A DNA stretch of 64,000 nt from Bacillus sp. 2B10 (GCA_003946805.1 RPSH01000008.1:1-64000), one strand, 5' to 3'; shown: positions 1-9,070, counted from the stretch's first letter. The notes: generated by a model from the letters alone, not told the origin. Program-made: numbers and translations.

Positions 1-384
1 GCCCAGCCCCACGCCGCCGCCACGCCAGCCGCCGCCCCCGCCGCCCGCGCCGAGGCCGATCGACACCGGCGGGCGCTTTTCGACGAAGCCGCGCGAGGCG
101 CGGGTGAAGGTGACGCCGACGATCAGGTCGGACGGCTGGGTGCCGGCGCGGGTGAAGCCGAGCTTTTCCATCTCGCGCGCGACGGCGTTGCCATAGGTCT
201 GGAACTCGGGCGTGGCGGACATGCCGCTCGACACCGGTTCGACGGTGAAGGTACCGCGGGCGATCGGCTGGTTCAGGTGGAAGCGGGTGACGTCGACCGG
301 CGCGACGCGCGATCCGGTGGTCGTGCACCCCGTGGCGAGGAGCGCCGCGACCGTCGCGACCCCGATTGCCCAACCCTGCTTCAT
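1..384 (-). CDS. DUF4136-like lipoprotein, C-terminus cut off by the window edge
   Basis: 128 codons are visible, read leftward from ATG at 384 to the window edge, so the C-terminal part is missing. The N-terminus is a lipoprotein signal with lipobox LATGC, which would put the lipid-modified Cys at residue 20. The mature part, with the FTVEP segment and a short conserved stretch ending in a Gly-rich tail, resembles DUF4136 envelope lipoproteins, whose role is unknown. The start at 384 is preferred over the in-frame ATG at 393 because AGCAGG lies nine bases before 384 but directly abuts 393. The protein probably sits in the envelope. The family call is from general resemblance only. Confidence 0.7.
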   Translation of the reverse strand, partial: MKQGWAIGVATVAALLATGCTTTGSRVAPVDVTRFHLNQPIARGTFTVEPVSSGMSATPEFQTYGNAVAREMEKLGFTRAGTQPSDLIVGVTFTRASRGFVEKRPPVSIGLGAGGGGGGWRGGGVGLG

Positions 385-572
385 GTCGTTCATCCTGCTT
401 ATGCCACAGCCTGTGTCATCCGATAACGCACCAACCATATGGTCGGGTTCATTGCGATGGTGTTTCGACATGCGGAGGCGATCCCATCTTGACGCAGGCG
501 CCGACCGGCGATAGCTGGACGCCTCTTTTCCGGCCGTGCGAGCGGCCCATTTGCCGTTTGAGAGCCGTTCCC

Positions 573-698
573 ATGAAGATCGTCAATTCGCTGAAGTCGC
601 TCAAGGATCGTCACCGGGACAACCGCGTGATCCGTCGCCGCGGGCGCATCTACGTCATCAACAAGACCAACCGCCGCTTCAAGGCCCGCCAGGGCTGA
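573..698 (+). CDS. rpmJ: 50S ribosomal protein L36 (bL36), zinc-less type
   Basis: This encodes a 41-residue, strongly basic ribosomal protein beginning [11 protein letters not shown] and ending RRFKARQG. It belongs to the large-subunit L36 family. It lacks the four zinc-binding Cys/His residues of C+ L36 proteins, so it is the C- form (YkgO-like), which is the usual sole copy in many alphaproteobacteria. It stands alone here, with a lipoprotein gene diverging on the left and a repeat-containing gap on the right. A weak hairpin (747-780) follows but has no T-run, so I do not call it a terminator with confidence. Confidence 0.93.
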   Translation: MKIVNSLKSLKDRHRDNRVIRRRGRIYVINKTNRRFKARQG

Positions 699-814
699 TC
701 CGGCGCAGGGCCTGGCCGCGTCGCGCGGCGGGCCCGGCGGTTTCGTACAGGCATCCGGCCCCGGCGGGTCGGGTGCCTGTTCGTATGTGTGCCCCTCGGC
801 GATACTGCTGACGG

Positions 815-945
815 TGTCGTCACTCCGGCCTTGATCGAAACCCCTGCGAAAGCCCTCAACCCGTACGCCGGCCTTCGCCGGGTACGGCGAGGCTTTGGCC
901 CTGTTCGAGACGTCTCGGTCAAGACCGGGCTGACGGTAGGGGGCG
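815..945. repeat. Dispersed palindromic repeat, family A, copy 1
   Basis: This non-coding stretch contains a GCCGGCCTTCGCCGG-type palindrome followed by a block that recurs around 18115-18145. I count about 24 of 30 matching bases between the CGGCGAGG...CTGTTCGAGACGT blocks of the two copies. The arrangement is typical of REP/BIME-like intergenic repeats. Ends are approximate. Confidence 0.6.
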
Positions 946-966
946 GTTCGAGCCGGAACGGCCCGC

Positions 967-1725
967 TTACGCCGGCACGGTCGCGGCGGGGGCGTCGCCC
1001 AGTACGGCCCAGCCGGTCGGCCCCAGCACCTCCAGCGGACGGAACTTCGTCTTGTACGCCATGCGCGGCGACCCCTGTACCCAATAGCCGAGATAGACGT
1101 GCGGCAGCCCGCCGGCGCGGGCGCGGCGGATATGGTCGAGGATGATGAAGGTGCCGAGGCCCGGGCGCGCATCGTCGTCGGTTTCGAAGAAGCTGTAGAC
1201 CATCGACAGCCCGTCGGCCTGTTCGTCGGTAATGCATGCGCCGACCAGCCGGCCGGGCACGCCGCCCTCGGCCGGCTCGCGATATTCGATGACCCATGAC
1301 GTCACCGGCGAATGTTCGACCATGTCGGCGAAGTCCGATTCGTCCATCGCCGTCATGCCGCCGCCGGGATGGCGCGCCGAAAGGTAGCGGCGCAGCAGGC
1401 GGAACTGTTCGTCGGTCGCCCACGGCTTGCACGCGCGGATGTCGAGATCGGCGTGGCGGCGCATCAGCTTGCGCTGCGTCGCGTTCATCGTGAAGCCGCC
1501 CGCCACGACGCGGACCGACACGCAGGCGCTGCACCCGACGCAGCTGGGGCGATAGGCGACCGACTGGCTGCGGCGGAAACCGATGCGGCCCAGCGCCTCG
1601 TTCAGTTCGTCGGCATTGGGGCCGTTCAGTTCGGTAAAGACCTTCCGCTCCTGCCGCCCCGGCAGATAGGGGCAGGGGGCAGGCGAGGTTACGAAGAAGC
1701 GGGGAAAACGAAACGGCGCGGTCAC
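967..1725 (-). CDS. bpt: Aspartate/glutamate leucyltransferase
   Basis: This 252-residue protein is a Bpt-type aminoacyl-tRNA-protein transferase (formerly called arginyl-tRNA-protein transferase). The family attaches Leu from Leu-tRNA to N-terminal Asp or Glu, marking proteins for ClpS/ClpAP degradation (N-degron pathway). Visible family features are the conserved C18-P-Y-L-P-G-R start, the [16 protein letters not shown] cysteine cluster (C62, C65, C68) and the central RRHADLDI and YLSARHP segments. Length matches bacterial Bpt. It is cytoplasmic and appears monocistronic; its upstream region contains a family B repeat and no other gene. Confidence 0.93.
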   Translation of the reverse strand: MTAPFRFPRFFVTSPAPCPYLPGRQERKVFTELNGPNADELNEALGRIGFRRSQSVAYRPSCVGCSACVSVRVVAGGFTMNATQRKLMRRHADLDIRACKPWATDEQFRLLRRYLSARHPGGGMTAMDESDFADMVEHSPVTSWVIEYREPAEGGVPGRLVGACITDEQADGLSMVYSFFETDDDARPGLGTFIILDHIRRARAGGLPHVYLGYWVQGSPRMAYKTKFRPLEVLGPTGWAVLGDAPAATVPA

Positions 1726-2172
1726 CCGATGCTCCTGCGGTCGAGACGTTGTGAATCTAGCGGATCGCGGGGGATATGGCGATTACCCGACGTGCTGAAA
1801 AGCGCGTTAACCATCAATTCCGTTGCGCCGGTCAGGTCGCGGGCGGACCCTGCGGAAATTGCGGTATTCCGTCGGCCAGCGCCAGCCATGGCTGTTTCGA
1901 TTCGATCCAGATGTGATCGGTCGGCGTGACGCGCTCGGGATGACCGTTCGTCCCGGGGGCTACGCCTTGCGAATCGCATGTCGATCCTGTGCCAGCGTTC
2001 GACAGACCGGCATGGCAGCGTCGCCCCAGCGAAGGCCGGGGCCTCCCGCGGCTCCTGCTGCGCCCTGTCAGCGGGAGATCCCAGCCTTCGCCGGGATGCC
2101 GTTCGCGGCCGGTTCCGCAGGGTCAGCCGCCGCCGGGAGGGCATCCGGGTTCAATGCGATGGCGTCGGTTGT
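1726..2172. other. Intergenic region with a family B repeat
   Basis: This 447-base stretch separates the bpt start from the ilvA end. The open frames in it are translations of repeat sequence and have no family features. It contains the repeat at 2021-2100 and must hold the bpt promoter, but I see no convincing -35/-10 pair or other site. Confidence 0.6.
2021..2100. repeat. Dispersed palindromic repeat, family B, copy 1
   Basis: CGCCCCAGCGAAGGCCGGGG at the left and CCCAGCCTTCGCCGGGATG at the right form complementary arms around a GGCTCCTGCTGCGCC core. The same layout, partly in reverse orientation, occurs at 4511-4600 and 53851-53935, including the 'aggagccgctcgaggcccc' block. It is typical of sphingomonad intergenic repeats and non-coding. 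Confidence 0.7.
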
Positions 2173-3414
2173 CTACGCCAGTTCGACCGTGCTTACCTCG
2201 TACCCGCCCGCGCGCAGGCCATCGACGAGCCCGTCGAGATGTGCGCGGTCGCGGGTCTCGCATTCGATGTCGGTTATCAGGCCCTTGGCCGGCAGCGTCG
2301 TGAAGACGCGCTGGTGATAGACCTCGATGATGTTGACGGCGTGTTCGTGGAAGATCTTGGCGACGTGGAACAGCGCGCCGGGGCGGTCCTGCAACCGGAT
2401 GCGCAGCCGCGCCAGCCGGCCCGACCGGGCGAGGTCGCGCAGCAGCACGTTGGCGAGCAGGCGGGTGTCGATATTGCCGCCGCACAGCACGACGCCGACG
2501 GTCTTGCCCCGGAACCGCTGTCCATGGCCCAGCAGCGCGGCGAGGCCGGCGGCGCCGGCACCCTCGACCACGGTCTTTTCGATCTGGACCAGCAGGCTGA
2601 CGGCTTCCTCCAGCTGGCGTTCGCTGACCAGCACGATGTCGTCGACCAGCGCCGCCACGACCTGCGCGGTCAGGCCGCCGGGCTGCTTGACGGCGATCCC
2701 CTCCGCCAGCGTGTCGCCGGCGCAGTCCATGTCGGTGCCGTGCAGGCGGTTGTACATCGACGGGAACAGCTCGGCCTGCACGCCGACCACCTCGATCGGG
2801 CGCCCGGCGGCGCGGGCGACGGTCGCCATGCCGCTGATGAGGCCGCCGCCGCCGATCGGCACGACCAGCGTGTCGAGCTCGGGCACGTCCTCCAGCATTT
2901 CGAGCGCGACGGTCCCTTGCCCCGCCATGATCCGCGCGTCGTCGAACGGATGGACGAAGGTCAGGCCCTGCTCCGCCTCCAGCTTGCGGGCATGGGCATA
3001 GGCGGCGTCGAACGTCTCGCCCTCCAGCACCACGGTCGCGCCGTGGCTCTGCGTCTGCATCACCTTCACCGTCGGGGTCGGGCGCGGCATGACGATCGTC
3101 ACCGGCACGCCCAGCCGGTTGCCGTGATAGGCGAGGCCCTGCGCATGGTTGCCGGCCGAGGCGGCGATCACGCCCTTCGACCGGGTGGCCTCGTCGAGTT
3201 GCAGCAGGGTGTTGAGCGCGCCGCGTTCCTTGTAGGCGGCGGTGAACTGAAGGTTTTCGAACTTGAGATAGACGGTGGCGCCGGTCAGTTGCGACAGGGT
3301 GCGGCTGACCAGGGTCGGCGTGCGGACGATCGATCCGCCGATCCGCATCGCCGCCGCACGTACATCGTCGACGGTGAGGGGCAGGGCGGGCGGAGCGATC
3401 GGGTTCGTAGCCAT
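2173..3414 (-). CDS. ilvA: Threonine ammonia-lyase (threonine deaminase)
   Basis: This 413-residue PLP enzyme deaminates threonine to 2-oxobutanoate, the first step toward isoleucine. The fold-type II features are all present: PLP lysine K62 in TAAYKERGA, substrate loop SAGNHAQG (residues 86-93), and the phosphate-binding Gly-rich loop IGGGGLISG near 185. A single ACT domain occupies about residues 335-413, as in the short form; biosynthetic E. coli IlvA is longer with two ACT-like modules. ATG at 3414 was chosen because upstream in-frame codons run through the divergent SDR gene and lack family similarity. It is divergent from the SDR gene, with about 90 bases between starts. Confidence 0.92.
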   Translation of the reverse strand: MATNPIAPPALPLTVDDVRAAAMRIGGSIVRTPTLVSRTLSQLTGATVYLKFENLQFTAAYKERGALNTLLQLDEATRSKGVIAASAGNHAQGLAYHGNRLGVPVTIVMPRPTPTVKVMQTQSHGATVVLEGETFDAAYAHARKLEAEQGLTFVHPFDDARIMAGQGTVALEMLEDVPELDTLVVPIGGGGLISGMATVARAAGRPIEVVGVQAELFPSMYNRLHGTDMDCAGDTLAEGIAVKQPGGLTAQVVAALVDDIVLVSERQLEEAVSLLVQIEKTVVEGAGAAGLAALLGHGQRFRGKTVGVVLCGGNIDTRLLANVLLRDLARSGRLARLRIRLQDRPGALFHVAKIFHEHAVNIIEVYHQRVFTTLPAKGLITDIECETRDRAHLDGLVDGLRAGGYEVSTVELA

Positions 3415-3507
3415 CGCGGGCGCGTAGCCTATTCGCGCCGACAGGGGAACCCATCCGCCCCGGCACGCGTCTCCCGAAAGACCTCTCAAGCCGGAAAGCC
3501 GAACGCC

Positions 3508-4485
3508 ATGTCCGATACCGATCGCCGCACCTTCGTTACCGGTGCCGCCCTTGCAGGCGTGGCCGCCGCCGTTCCCGCATCGGCGCAGGGCGGGGGTGCC
3601 GCGGCCCCGACCAGCGCCGCCGCCGCGCATCCCAAGCCGCCCTTTCCGGTGCAGCGCCAACCGTGGCCGGGCCTTGCGTCCAAGATGACGCCGCGCCCCG
3701 ACCATGGCGAGCAGAGCTACAAGGGATCGGGCCGGCTGGCGGGCAAGCGCGCGTTGATTACCGGTGGCGACAGCGGTATCGGCCGGGCCGCCGCCATCGC
3801 CTATGCTCGCGAAGGCGCCGATGTGGCGATCAACTATCTGCCTGCCGAGGAACCCGACGCACGCGAGGTCGTCGCGCTGATCCGCGCGGCAGGACGCAAG
3901 GCGGTGGCGATCCCCGGCGATCTGCGCGACGAAGGATTTTGTCGCAAGCTGGTGCAGCAGGCGACGGCGCAGCTGGGCGGGCTCGATATCCTCGTCAACA
4001 ATGCCGCCCGGCAGCAGACCCGGCCCGATATCGCGTCGATCAGTTCGCAGGATTTCGACGATACGATGAAGACCAATGTCTATGCGCCGTTCTGGCTGAC
4101 AAAGGCGGCGGTGGCGGTGATGGGGCCGGGCGCGGTGATCGTGAATACCTCGTCAGAACAAGCGGGCGATCCGTCGCCCGACATTGTCGACTATGCGCTG
4201 ACGCGAGCGGCGGTGCTGAACTTCACCAAGGCGATGGCCAAACAGCTGGCGTCGAAAGGCATTCGCGTCAACGCGGTGGCGCCGGGACCGTTCTGGACGC
4301 CGTTGCAGGTGAGCGGCGGTGCGACACCGGAGAAGTTGCAGAGCTTCGGCGGCAGTTCGCCACTCGGGCGGCCGGGTCAGCCGGCGGAGATCGCCGGGCT
4401 GTACGTCGCGGCGGCCGATCCGGCGATCAGCTTTTCGACGGGGCAGATTTTCGGGGCGACCGGCGGGGGTGGGCAGCCGGCGTGA
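3508..4485 (+). CDS. Tat-exported SDR-family protein with Arg in place of the catalytic Lys
   Basis: This 325-residue short-chain dehydrogenase/reductase carries an N-terminal twin-arginine signal (D-R-R-T-F-V, then a hydrophobic Ala/Gly stretch ending ASAQ, about residues 1-27). It then has a Pro-rich linker and a YghA-like SDR domain. The nucleotide-binding TGGDSGIG motif is at 85-92, the NNA motif at 164-166, and the catalytic Ser at 216. The active-site Tyr is Y229, but the expected YxxxK reads Y-A-L-T-R, so Lys233 is Arg. The family oxidises or reduces alcohols and sugars with NAD(P). Substrate is unknown, activity is uncertain, and a periplasmic location is inferred from the signal. Confidence 0.85.
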   Translation: MSDTDRRTFVTGAALAGVAAAVPASAQGGGAAAPTSAAAAHPKPPFPVQRQPWPGLASKMTPRPDHGEQSYKGSGRLAGKRALITGGDSGIGRAAAIAYAREGADVAINYLPAEEPDAREVVALIRAAGRKAVAIPGDLRDEGFCRKLVQQATAQLGGLDILVNNAARQQTRPDIASISSQDFDDTMKTNVYAPFWLTKAAVAVMGPGAVIVNTSSEQAGDPSPDIVDYALTRAAVLNFTKAMAKQLASKGIRVNAVAPGPFWTPLQVSGGATPEKLQSFGGSSPLGRPGQPAEIAGLYVAAADPAISFSTGQIFGATGGGGQPA

Positions 4486-4510
4486 TTTACCCGGGCCAAG
4501 CCGACCAACG

Positions 4511-4600
4511 GTACGTCATCCCAGCGCAGGCTGGAATTTCCCGGTTATCGCGGAGAGCAGGAGCCGCTTGAGGCCCCGGCCTTCGCCGGGGCGACGTACT
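4511..4600. repeat. Dispersed palindromic repeat, family B, copy 2
   Basis: The ends GTACGTCATCCCAG and GGGGCGACGTAC are complementary at GTACGTC/GACGTAC. The interior holds the 'aggagccgcttgaggcccc' block shared with copies at 2021-2100 and 53851-53935. It lies between two co-directional genes and is non-coding. Confidence 0.75.
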
Positions 4601-4698
4601 GCGTGGATAGTGTGGCCGGCGCTTGCGGCCAATCCGTCCAGTGCGTCCGCAATATCGGCCCTTCCCCATGACGCGCGAAGCCCATAGACCGCTGGCCC

Positions 4699-5565
4699 AT
4701 GGCAACACTTGCATTCATCGGCACCGGCGTCATGGGCGCGCCCATGGCCGGGCACCTCGTTTCCGCCGGCCATCAGGTCACCGTCTACAATCGCACCCGC
4801 GCCAAGGCCGACGCCTGGACGGCGCAGCATGGCGGCACCGTCGCGGATACGCCCGCCGCCGCTGCGCAAGGTGCCGATGCGGTGTTCGCGTGCGTCGGCA
4901 ACGACGACGATCTGCGCGCGGTGACGCTGGGCAACGACGGTGCGTTCGGCGCGATGCGGGCAGGCGCGCTGTTCGCCGACCACACCACCGTATCGGCGGC
5001 GATCGCGCGCGAACTGGCGCAGGCGGGGGCCGGAAAGGGGCTGCTGGTGCTCGACGCGCCGGTGTCGGGCGGACAGGCGGGGGCCGAGAACGGCAAGCTG
5101 TCGATCATGTGCGGCGGTTCGGCCGAGGCTTTCGCCGCCGCCGAGCCGCTGATGCAGGCCTATGCGCAGCGCATCGTCCATGTCGGCGATGCGGGCGCGG
5201 GGCAGACGACCAAGATGGTCAACCAGATCTGCATCGCCGGGGTGCTGGGCGGATTGGCCGAAGCATTGCGGTTCGCGCAGGCGTCCGACCTCGACCTCGA
5301 CAAGGTGCTGGACGCGGTGTCGGGCGGCGCGGCGCAGAGCTGGCAGATGGTCAATCGCTGGCCGACCATGGCGAAGGACCGGTTCGATTTCGGCTTCGCT
5401 ATCGACTGGATGCGCAAGGACCTCGGCCTCGCGCTCGACGAATCGCGGCGCAACGGCGCGACCTTGCCGGTGACCGCGCTAGTCGATCAATTCTATGCCG
5501 AGGTGCAGGCCATGGGTGGCGGACGACAGGATACCAGCGCGCTGGTGCGGAGGATCGCGAAGTGA
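4699..5565 (+). CDS. NAD(P)-dependent beta-hydroxyacid dehydrogenase
   Basis: This 288-residue protein belongs to the 3-hydroxyisobutyrate / 2-hydroxy-3-oxopropionate reductase family, which oxidises or reduces C3-C4 hydroxyacids in the cytoplasm. The Rossmann motif FIGTGVMG is at 7-13, the DHTTVS segment at 94-99, the substrate-binding PVSGG loop at 121-125 and the catalytic Lys at 172 in GQTTKMVNQ. ATG at 4699 must be near the true start because the Rossmann motif begins at residue 7, although no good ribosome-binding site precedes it. It overlaps the next gene by four bases, so the two are probably co-transcribed. The exact substrate cannot be read from sequence. Confidence 0.9.
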   Translation: MATLAFIGTGVMGAPMAGHLVSAGHQVTVYNRTRAKADAWTAQHGGTVADTPAAAAQGADAVFACVGNDDDLRAVTLGNDGAFGAMRAGALFADHTTVSAAIARELAQAGAGKGLLVLDAPVSGGQAGAENGKLSIMCGGSAEAFAAAEPLMQAYAQRIVHVGDAGAGQTTKMVNQICIAGVLGGLAEALRFAQASDLDLDKVLDAVSGGAAQSWQMVNRWPTMAKDRFDFGFAIDWMRKDLGLALDESRRNGATLPVTALVDQFYAEVQAMGGGRQDTSALVRRIAK

Positions 5566-7232
5566 TCCGGCAGGCTCTTGCCGTCGCCGCGCTGCTGCTG
5601 GCGGGAACGGCGCAGGCCGACGGGCTGATCGACAACGTGTCGGGCGTGGCGCTCGATTCGCGGGGGCAGGTGGTGCGCTTCGGCGGCATCCTGGTCGATC
5701 GCGAGGGCAAGGTCGTGCGGCTGGTGCCCAAGGGCGAGAAGGCACCGAAGAAGCTGGACTGGCGCAGCGACATGAAGGGGCAGATCGTGATGCCCGGCAT
5801 GATCGACGCGCACGGCCATGTGATGTCGCTGGGCTATCGCGCACTCGAACTCGACCTGTCGAACACGAAGTCGCTGGCCGAGGCGCAGGGCGCGATCCAG
5901 TCCTATGCGCGCGCCAACGGCAACCGGCCATGGGTGACGGGTGGCGGCTGGAATCAGGAGGCGTGGGGGCTGGGGCGTTTCCCGACCGCCGCCGAACTGG
6001 ATGCGGCGGCGGGCGACAAGCCGGTGCTGCTGGAACGCGCCGACGGCCATGCGGTGTGGGCGAACACCGCGGCGATGAAGGCGGCGGGGATCACCGCGAA
6101 GACCGTCGCGCCGGCGGGCGGGCGCATCGAATTGCTGCCGAACGGCCAGCCTTCGGGCGTGTTCGTCGACAGCGCCGCCAGCCTGTTCGATGCCGCCAGA
6201 CCGAAACCGTCCCCGCGCGAACGCAACGCCGCGTTCCTGAAGGCGCAGGACCTGCTGCTGTCGAACGGCATCACCGCGACCGCCGACATGGGCACGTCGG
6301 TCGACGACTGGCAGGTGTTCCGGCGGATGGGCGATATCGGCCAGCTGCGCGTGCGGATCATGAGCTATGCGATGGGGCTGGAGCCGGCGCTGACCATCGC
6401 CGGGGCCGGGCCGACGCCGTGGCTGTATGGCGACCGGCTGCGCATGGGCGGGATCAAGCTGTACGCCGACGGGGCGCTGGGATCGCGCGGGGCGTGGCTG
6501 AAGGCGCCCTATGCCGATGCGCCGAAGCAGACCGGGCTGTCGTTCATCAACGATACTACCCTGCTGAACCTGCTGAGCCGCGGCACGATGGATGGGTTCC
6601 AGTTCGCGATCCATGCGATCGGCGACCGCGCCAACCGGCAGGTGCTGGACGCGATCGACGAGCTGGCATCGTCGTACAAGGACGACCGCCGCTGGCGGAT
6701 CGAACATGCGCAGGTGATCGATCCCGCCGACCTGCCGCGGCTGGGACGCAACGGCATCGTCGCATCGATGCAGCCGGTCCACGCGACCGGCGACCGGACC
6801 ATGGCCGAGGCGCGGCTGGGGCCGGCGCGGCTGACCGGCGCCTATGCGTGGGCGACGGTGCTGCGCGATGGCGGGCGGCTGGCGTTCGGGTCGGACTATC
6901 CGGTCGAGAACCCGAACCCGTTCGTCGGCTGGGCGGCTGCGTTCACCCGCGAGGATGCCAATGGGCAGCCGCCGGGCGGGTGGCGGCCGGAGGAAAAGGT
7001 GACGCGCGAACAGGCGTGGAAGGCGTTCACCCAGGACGCAGCGTTCGCCGGGTTCGCGGAACAGCGTTTCGGATCGCTGCTGCCGGGGCAGAAGGCGGAC
7101 TTCATCGTCGTCGATCGCGATCCGGTGACCGCGACGCCTGCGGAACTGCGGACGACCAGGGTGATCGAGACATGGGTCGGCGGGTACAAGGCGTGGCCGT
7201 TGAAGGAGGAGCCGAAGGCGACCGGGCGCTGA
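5562..7232 (+). CDS. Exported YtcJ-like amidohydrolase
   Basis: This 556-residue metal-dependent hydrolase is of the amidohydrolase 3 / YtcJ type. It starts with GTG in a GTGA overlap with the preceding dehydrogenase. A cleavable signal peptide (ALAVAALLLAGTAQA) suggests periplasmic location. Metal ligands are visible as the HxH in IDAHGH (H84, H86), a conserved lysine-region strand (GGIKLYADGALGSRG), later His residues in QFAIHAIGDRAN and RRWRIEHAQ, and Asp in FGSDYPVE. Family members hydrolyse amides, carbamates or related C-N bonds; the substrate here is unknown. Length is typical. Confidence 0.88.
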   Translation: MIRQALAVAALLLAGTAQADGLIDNVSGVALDSRGQVVRFGGILVDREGKVVRLVPKGEKAPKKLDWRSDMKGQIVMPGMIDAHGHVMSLGYRALELDLSNTKSLAEAQGAIQSYARANGNRPWVTGGGWNQEAWGLGRFPTAAELDAAAGDKPVLLERADGHAVWANTAAMKAAGITAKTVAPAGGRIELLPNGQPSGVFVDSAASLFDAARPKPSPRERNAAFLKAQDLLLSNGITATADMGTSVDDWQVFRRMGDIGQLRVRIMSYAMGLEPALTIAGAGPTPWLYGDRLRMGGIKLYADGALGSRGAWLKAPYADAPKQTGLSFINDTTLLNLLSRGTMDGFQFAIHAIGDRANRQVLDAIDELASSYKDDRRWRIEHAQVIDPADLPRLGRNGIVASMQPVHATGDRTMAEARLGPARLTGAYAWATVLRDGGRLAFGSDYPVENPNPFVGWAAAFTREDANGQPPGGWRPEEKVTREQAWKAFTQDAAFAGFAEQRFGSLLPGQKADFIVVDRDPVTATPAELRTTRVIETWVGGYKAWPLKEEPKATGR

Positions 7233-7339
7233 AAGTCATCCCGTGGCGGGGAGGATTAATGTGCCATCGCGGTACGGTCTGGATTGCCGGGGTGCGCGAC
7301 CGGGGCGCTTGCCCTACATGGGTCCGGACAGGAGGATCG

Positions 7340-8005
7340 ATGCGAGCGTCTTTGCGAACCGGATTGGGCGTGGCGTTGCTGGTCGGCGTGGCGGGCGCGA
7401 CCGCGGGCGGGGCGGCGATGCTGCTGGGTGCGGCCAGGCCTGCGCCGGCCGCACTGGTCGCAAAAGTGGCGGCAGCGCCGATCGCCCGCCCGAGTCCGCA
7501 ACCGGTCGCAACGCCGATCGCCCAGTCCACCCCGGCACCGGAAGCGATGGTGGTCCGCCGCGTGCTCGATATCGACGGGCCGTTCACCCATGGCCGCTGG
7601 GTCTGGGACGAGGACGGCGCACCGGCCACCGGCAAGCTGGTGGTGACCATCGACCTCGATGCGCAGGTGCTGTCGGTCTTCCGCGACGGCTATGAGATCG
7701 GCGCGGCGGTGGTGCTGTACGGCGCGGACTGGAAGCCGACGCCGCTCGGCGCGCTCAAGATCACGCAGAAGGATGCCGACCATGTCAGCAACCTCTATGG
7801 CGCGCCGATGCCGTACATGCTGCGGCTGACCAACGACGGCATCTCGATCCACGGCAGCGACGTGCAGGAAGGTGCGGCGACGCATGGCTGCATTGGCGTG
7901 CCGACGGCGTTCGCGAAGAAGTTGTTCAACGCGGCGCGGCTGGGCGATCGGGTCATCATCACCAACGGCAAGCGGTTGCAGATGGGTGGGGCGATTACGG
8001 CGTAG
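7340..8005 (+). CDS. L,D-transpeptidase (YkuD domain)
   Basis: This 221-residue protein has an N-terminal membrane or signal segment (about residues 6-32), an Ala/Pro-rich linker to about 70, and a YkuD L,D-transpeptidase domain (about 98-215). The catalytic motif is visible as ISIHGSD (H171) and THGCIGV (H182, C184); the usual Arg after Cys-Ile is Gly here. Such enzymes form 3-3 peptidoglycan cross-links or attach proteins to the wall. The start at 7340 is set by a strong GGAGGA ribosome-binding site at 7331-7336. It follows the amidohydrolase after 107 bases. Confidence 0.9.
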   Translation: MRASLRTGLGVALLVGVAGATAGGAAMLLGAARPAPAALVAKVAAAPIARPSPQPVATPIAQSTPAPEAMVVRRVLDIDGPFTHGRWVWDEDGAPATGKLVVTIDLDAQVLSVFRDGYEIGAAVVLYGADWKPTPLGALKITQKDADHVSNLYGAPMPYMLRLTNDGISIHGSDVQEGAATHGCIGVPTAFAKKLFNAARLGDRVIITNGKRLQMGGAITA

Positions 8006-8030
8006 TTGGCCGCATTATCCGCCATCCGTT

Positions 8031-8137
8031 CGCTCCGAGCTTGTCGAGAACCGTAGTCGAGAAGGGGGCGCCCCGAACGGGGTTGCCCCGAACGGGGTGT
8101 TCTCGACAAGCTCGAAGCTGCTCGAACCGAACGGGGT
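8031..8137. repeat. Dispersed inverted repeat, family E, copy 1
   Basis: GAGCTTGTCGAGAAC (8037-8051) is the perfect complement of GTTCTCGACAAGCTC (8099-8113). Between them lie GTAGTCGAGAAG and two CCCCGAACGGGG-type palindromes. Near-identical units occur at 32265-32366 and a diverged one at 28988-29083. It sits between the convergent L,D-transpeptidase and ctrA genes and might end transcription from both sides, though there is no T-run. Confidence 0.8.
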
Positions 8138-8177
8138 AGGTAGCAACGAAGGCAGAGGTAGCGGTCGGGCAGCCGCC

Positions 8178-8879
8178 TTACGCGACCGCCGCCTCCACCA
8201 TCTCGTCCGGTTCGCGCAGCACATAGCCGCGGCCCCAGACGGTTTCGATATAGTTGTCGCCTTCGCATGCCATGCTGAGCTTCTTGCGCAGCTTGCAGAT
8301 GAAGACGTCGATGATCTTGAGTTCGGGCTCGTCCATCCCGCCATAGAGATGGTTGAGGAACATTTCCTTGGTCAGTGTCGTGCCCTTGCGCAGCGAGAGC
8401 AGCTCGAGCATCGCGTATTCCTTGCCCGTCAGGTGGACGCGCGCGCCGTCGACGTCGACCGTCTTGGCATCGAGATTCACCGAGAGCTTGCCGGTGCGGA
8501 TCACCGATTGCGAATGCCCCTTCGACCGGCGGACCACGGCGTGGATGCGCGCGATCAGTTCCTCGCGGTGGAACGGCTTGGTCACGTAATCGTCGGCGCC
8601 GAAGCCGAACGAGCGGACCTTCGAATCCATCTCGTCAATGCCCGACAGGATCAGGACCGGGGTCTGCACCCGCGCCACCCGCAGCTTCTTCAGCACGTCA
8701 TAGCCGTGCATGTCGGGCAGGTTCAGGTCGAGCAGGATGATATCGTAATCGTACAGCTTGCCCAGATCGAGGCCCTCTTCGCCCAGATCGGTCGTGTAGA
8801 TATTGAATCCTTCGGTCGTCAGCATGAGCTCGATCGCCTTGGCGGTCGTCGGCTCGTCCTCGATCAACAGCACGCGCAT
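8178..8879 (-). CDS. ctrA: Cell-cycle response regulator CtrA
   Basis: This 233-residue OmpR-type regulator matches alphaproteobacterial CtrA. The receiver domain (1-120) has acidic residues at 7-8 and phospho-acceptor D51 in [12 protein letters not shown], with Lys in VTKPFH. The winged-helix DNA-binding domain (about 125-225) has the CtrA-like stretches [13 protein letters not shown] and [12 protein letters not shown]. CtrA is phosphorylated through the CckA-ChpT relay and controls cell cycle, motility and chemotaxis genes by binding TTAA-N7-TTAA. In sphingomonads it is expected to be non-essential or motility-linked, which is inference. A CtrA-like box lies upstream at 8967-8983, suggesting autoregulation. 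Confidence 0.97.
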   Translation of the reverse strand: MRVLLIEDEPTTAKAIELMLTTEGFNIYTTDLGEEGLDLGKLYDYDIILLDLNLPDMHGYDVLKKLRVARVQTPVLILSGIDEMDSKVRSFGFGADDYVTKPFHREELIARIHAVVRRSKGHSQSVIRTGKLSVNLDAKTVDVDGARVHLTGKEYAMLELLSLRKGTTLTKEMFLNHLYGGMDEPELKIIDVFICKLRKKLSMACEGDNYIETVWGRGYVLREPDEMVEAAVA

Positions 8880-8966
8880 CGGCTTACTTCCCCCGTTTCG
8901 CGGCGCGCTATCGTCCCTGACCGGCGCGCGACAAAAACATTAACGTAAAGACCTATGAAGGCAAAA

Positions 8967-8983
8967 GGTTAATTTCTTCCTAA
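8967..8983 (-). promoter_or_regulatory. Candidate CtrA box upstream of ctrA
   Basis: Read on the - strand the site is TTAG-N7-TTAACC, one mismatch from the CtrA consensus TTAA-N7-TTAAC. It is about 90 bases upstream of the ctrA start in an AT-rich stretch, on the same strand as the gene. Confidence 0.45.
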
Positions 8984-9070
8984 TCGAAAACACTTCGTAA
9001 ATTCCGTTGGTTAAGCGGAAAGAAGGTTCCAGTCCCAGAAACGGCCGGATGCGGCGAAGGTTTAGGGAAA

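Noticed and set aside
747..780. ACAGGCA...TGCCTGT hairpin as an rpmJ terminator
   Set aside because: The stem is plausible, but the following bases TCGTATGTG are not a T-run, so I do not annotate it.
932..965. GGTTCGAGCC-like T-loop hinting at a tRNA
   Set aside because: No acceptor stem, D-arm or anticodon arm can be found around it.
1978..4485. Very long open frame continuous with the SDR gene
   Set aside because: The part before 3508 runs antisense through ilvA and has no family features; only the section from the Tat signal onward is the gene.
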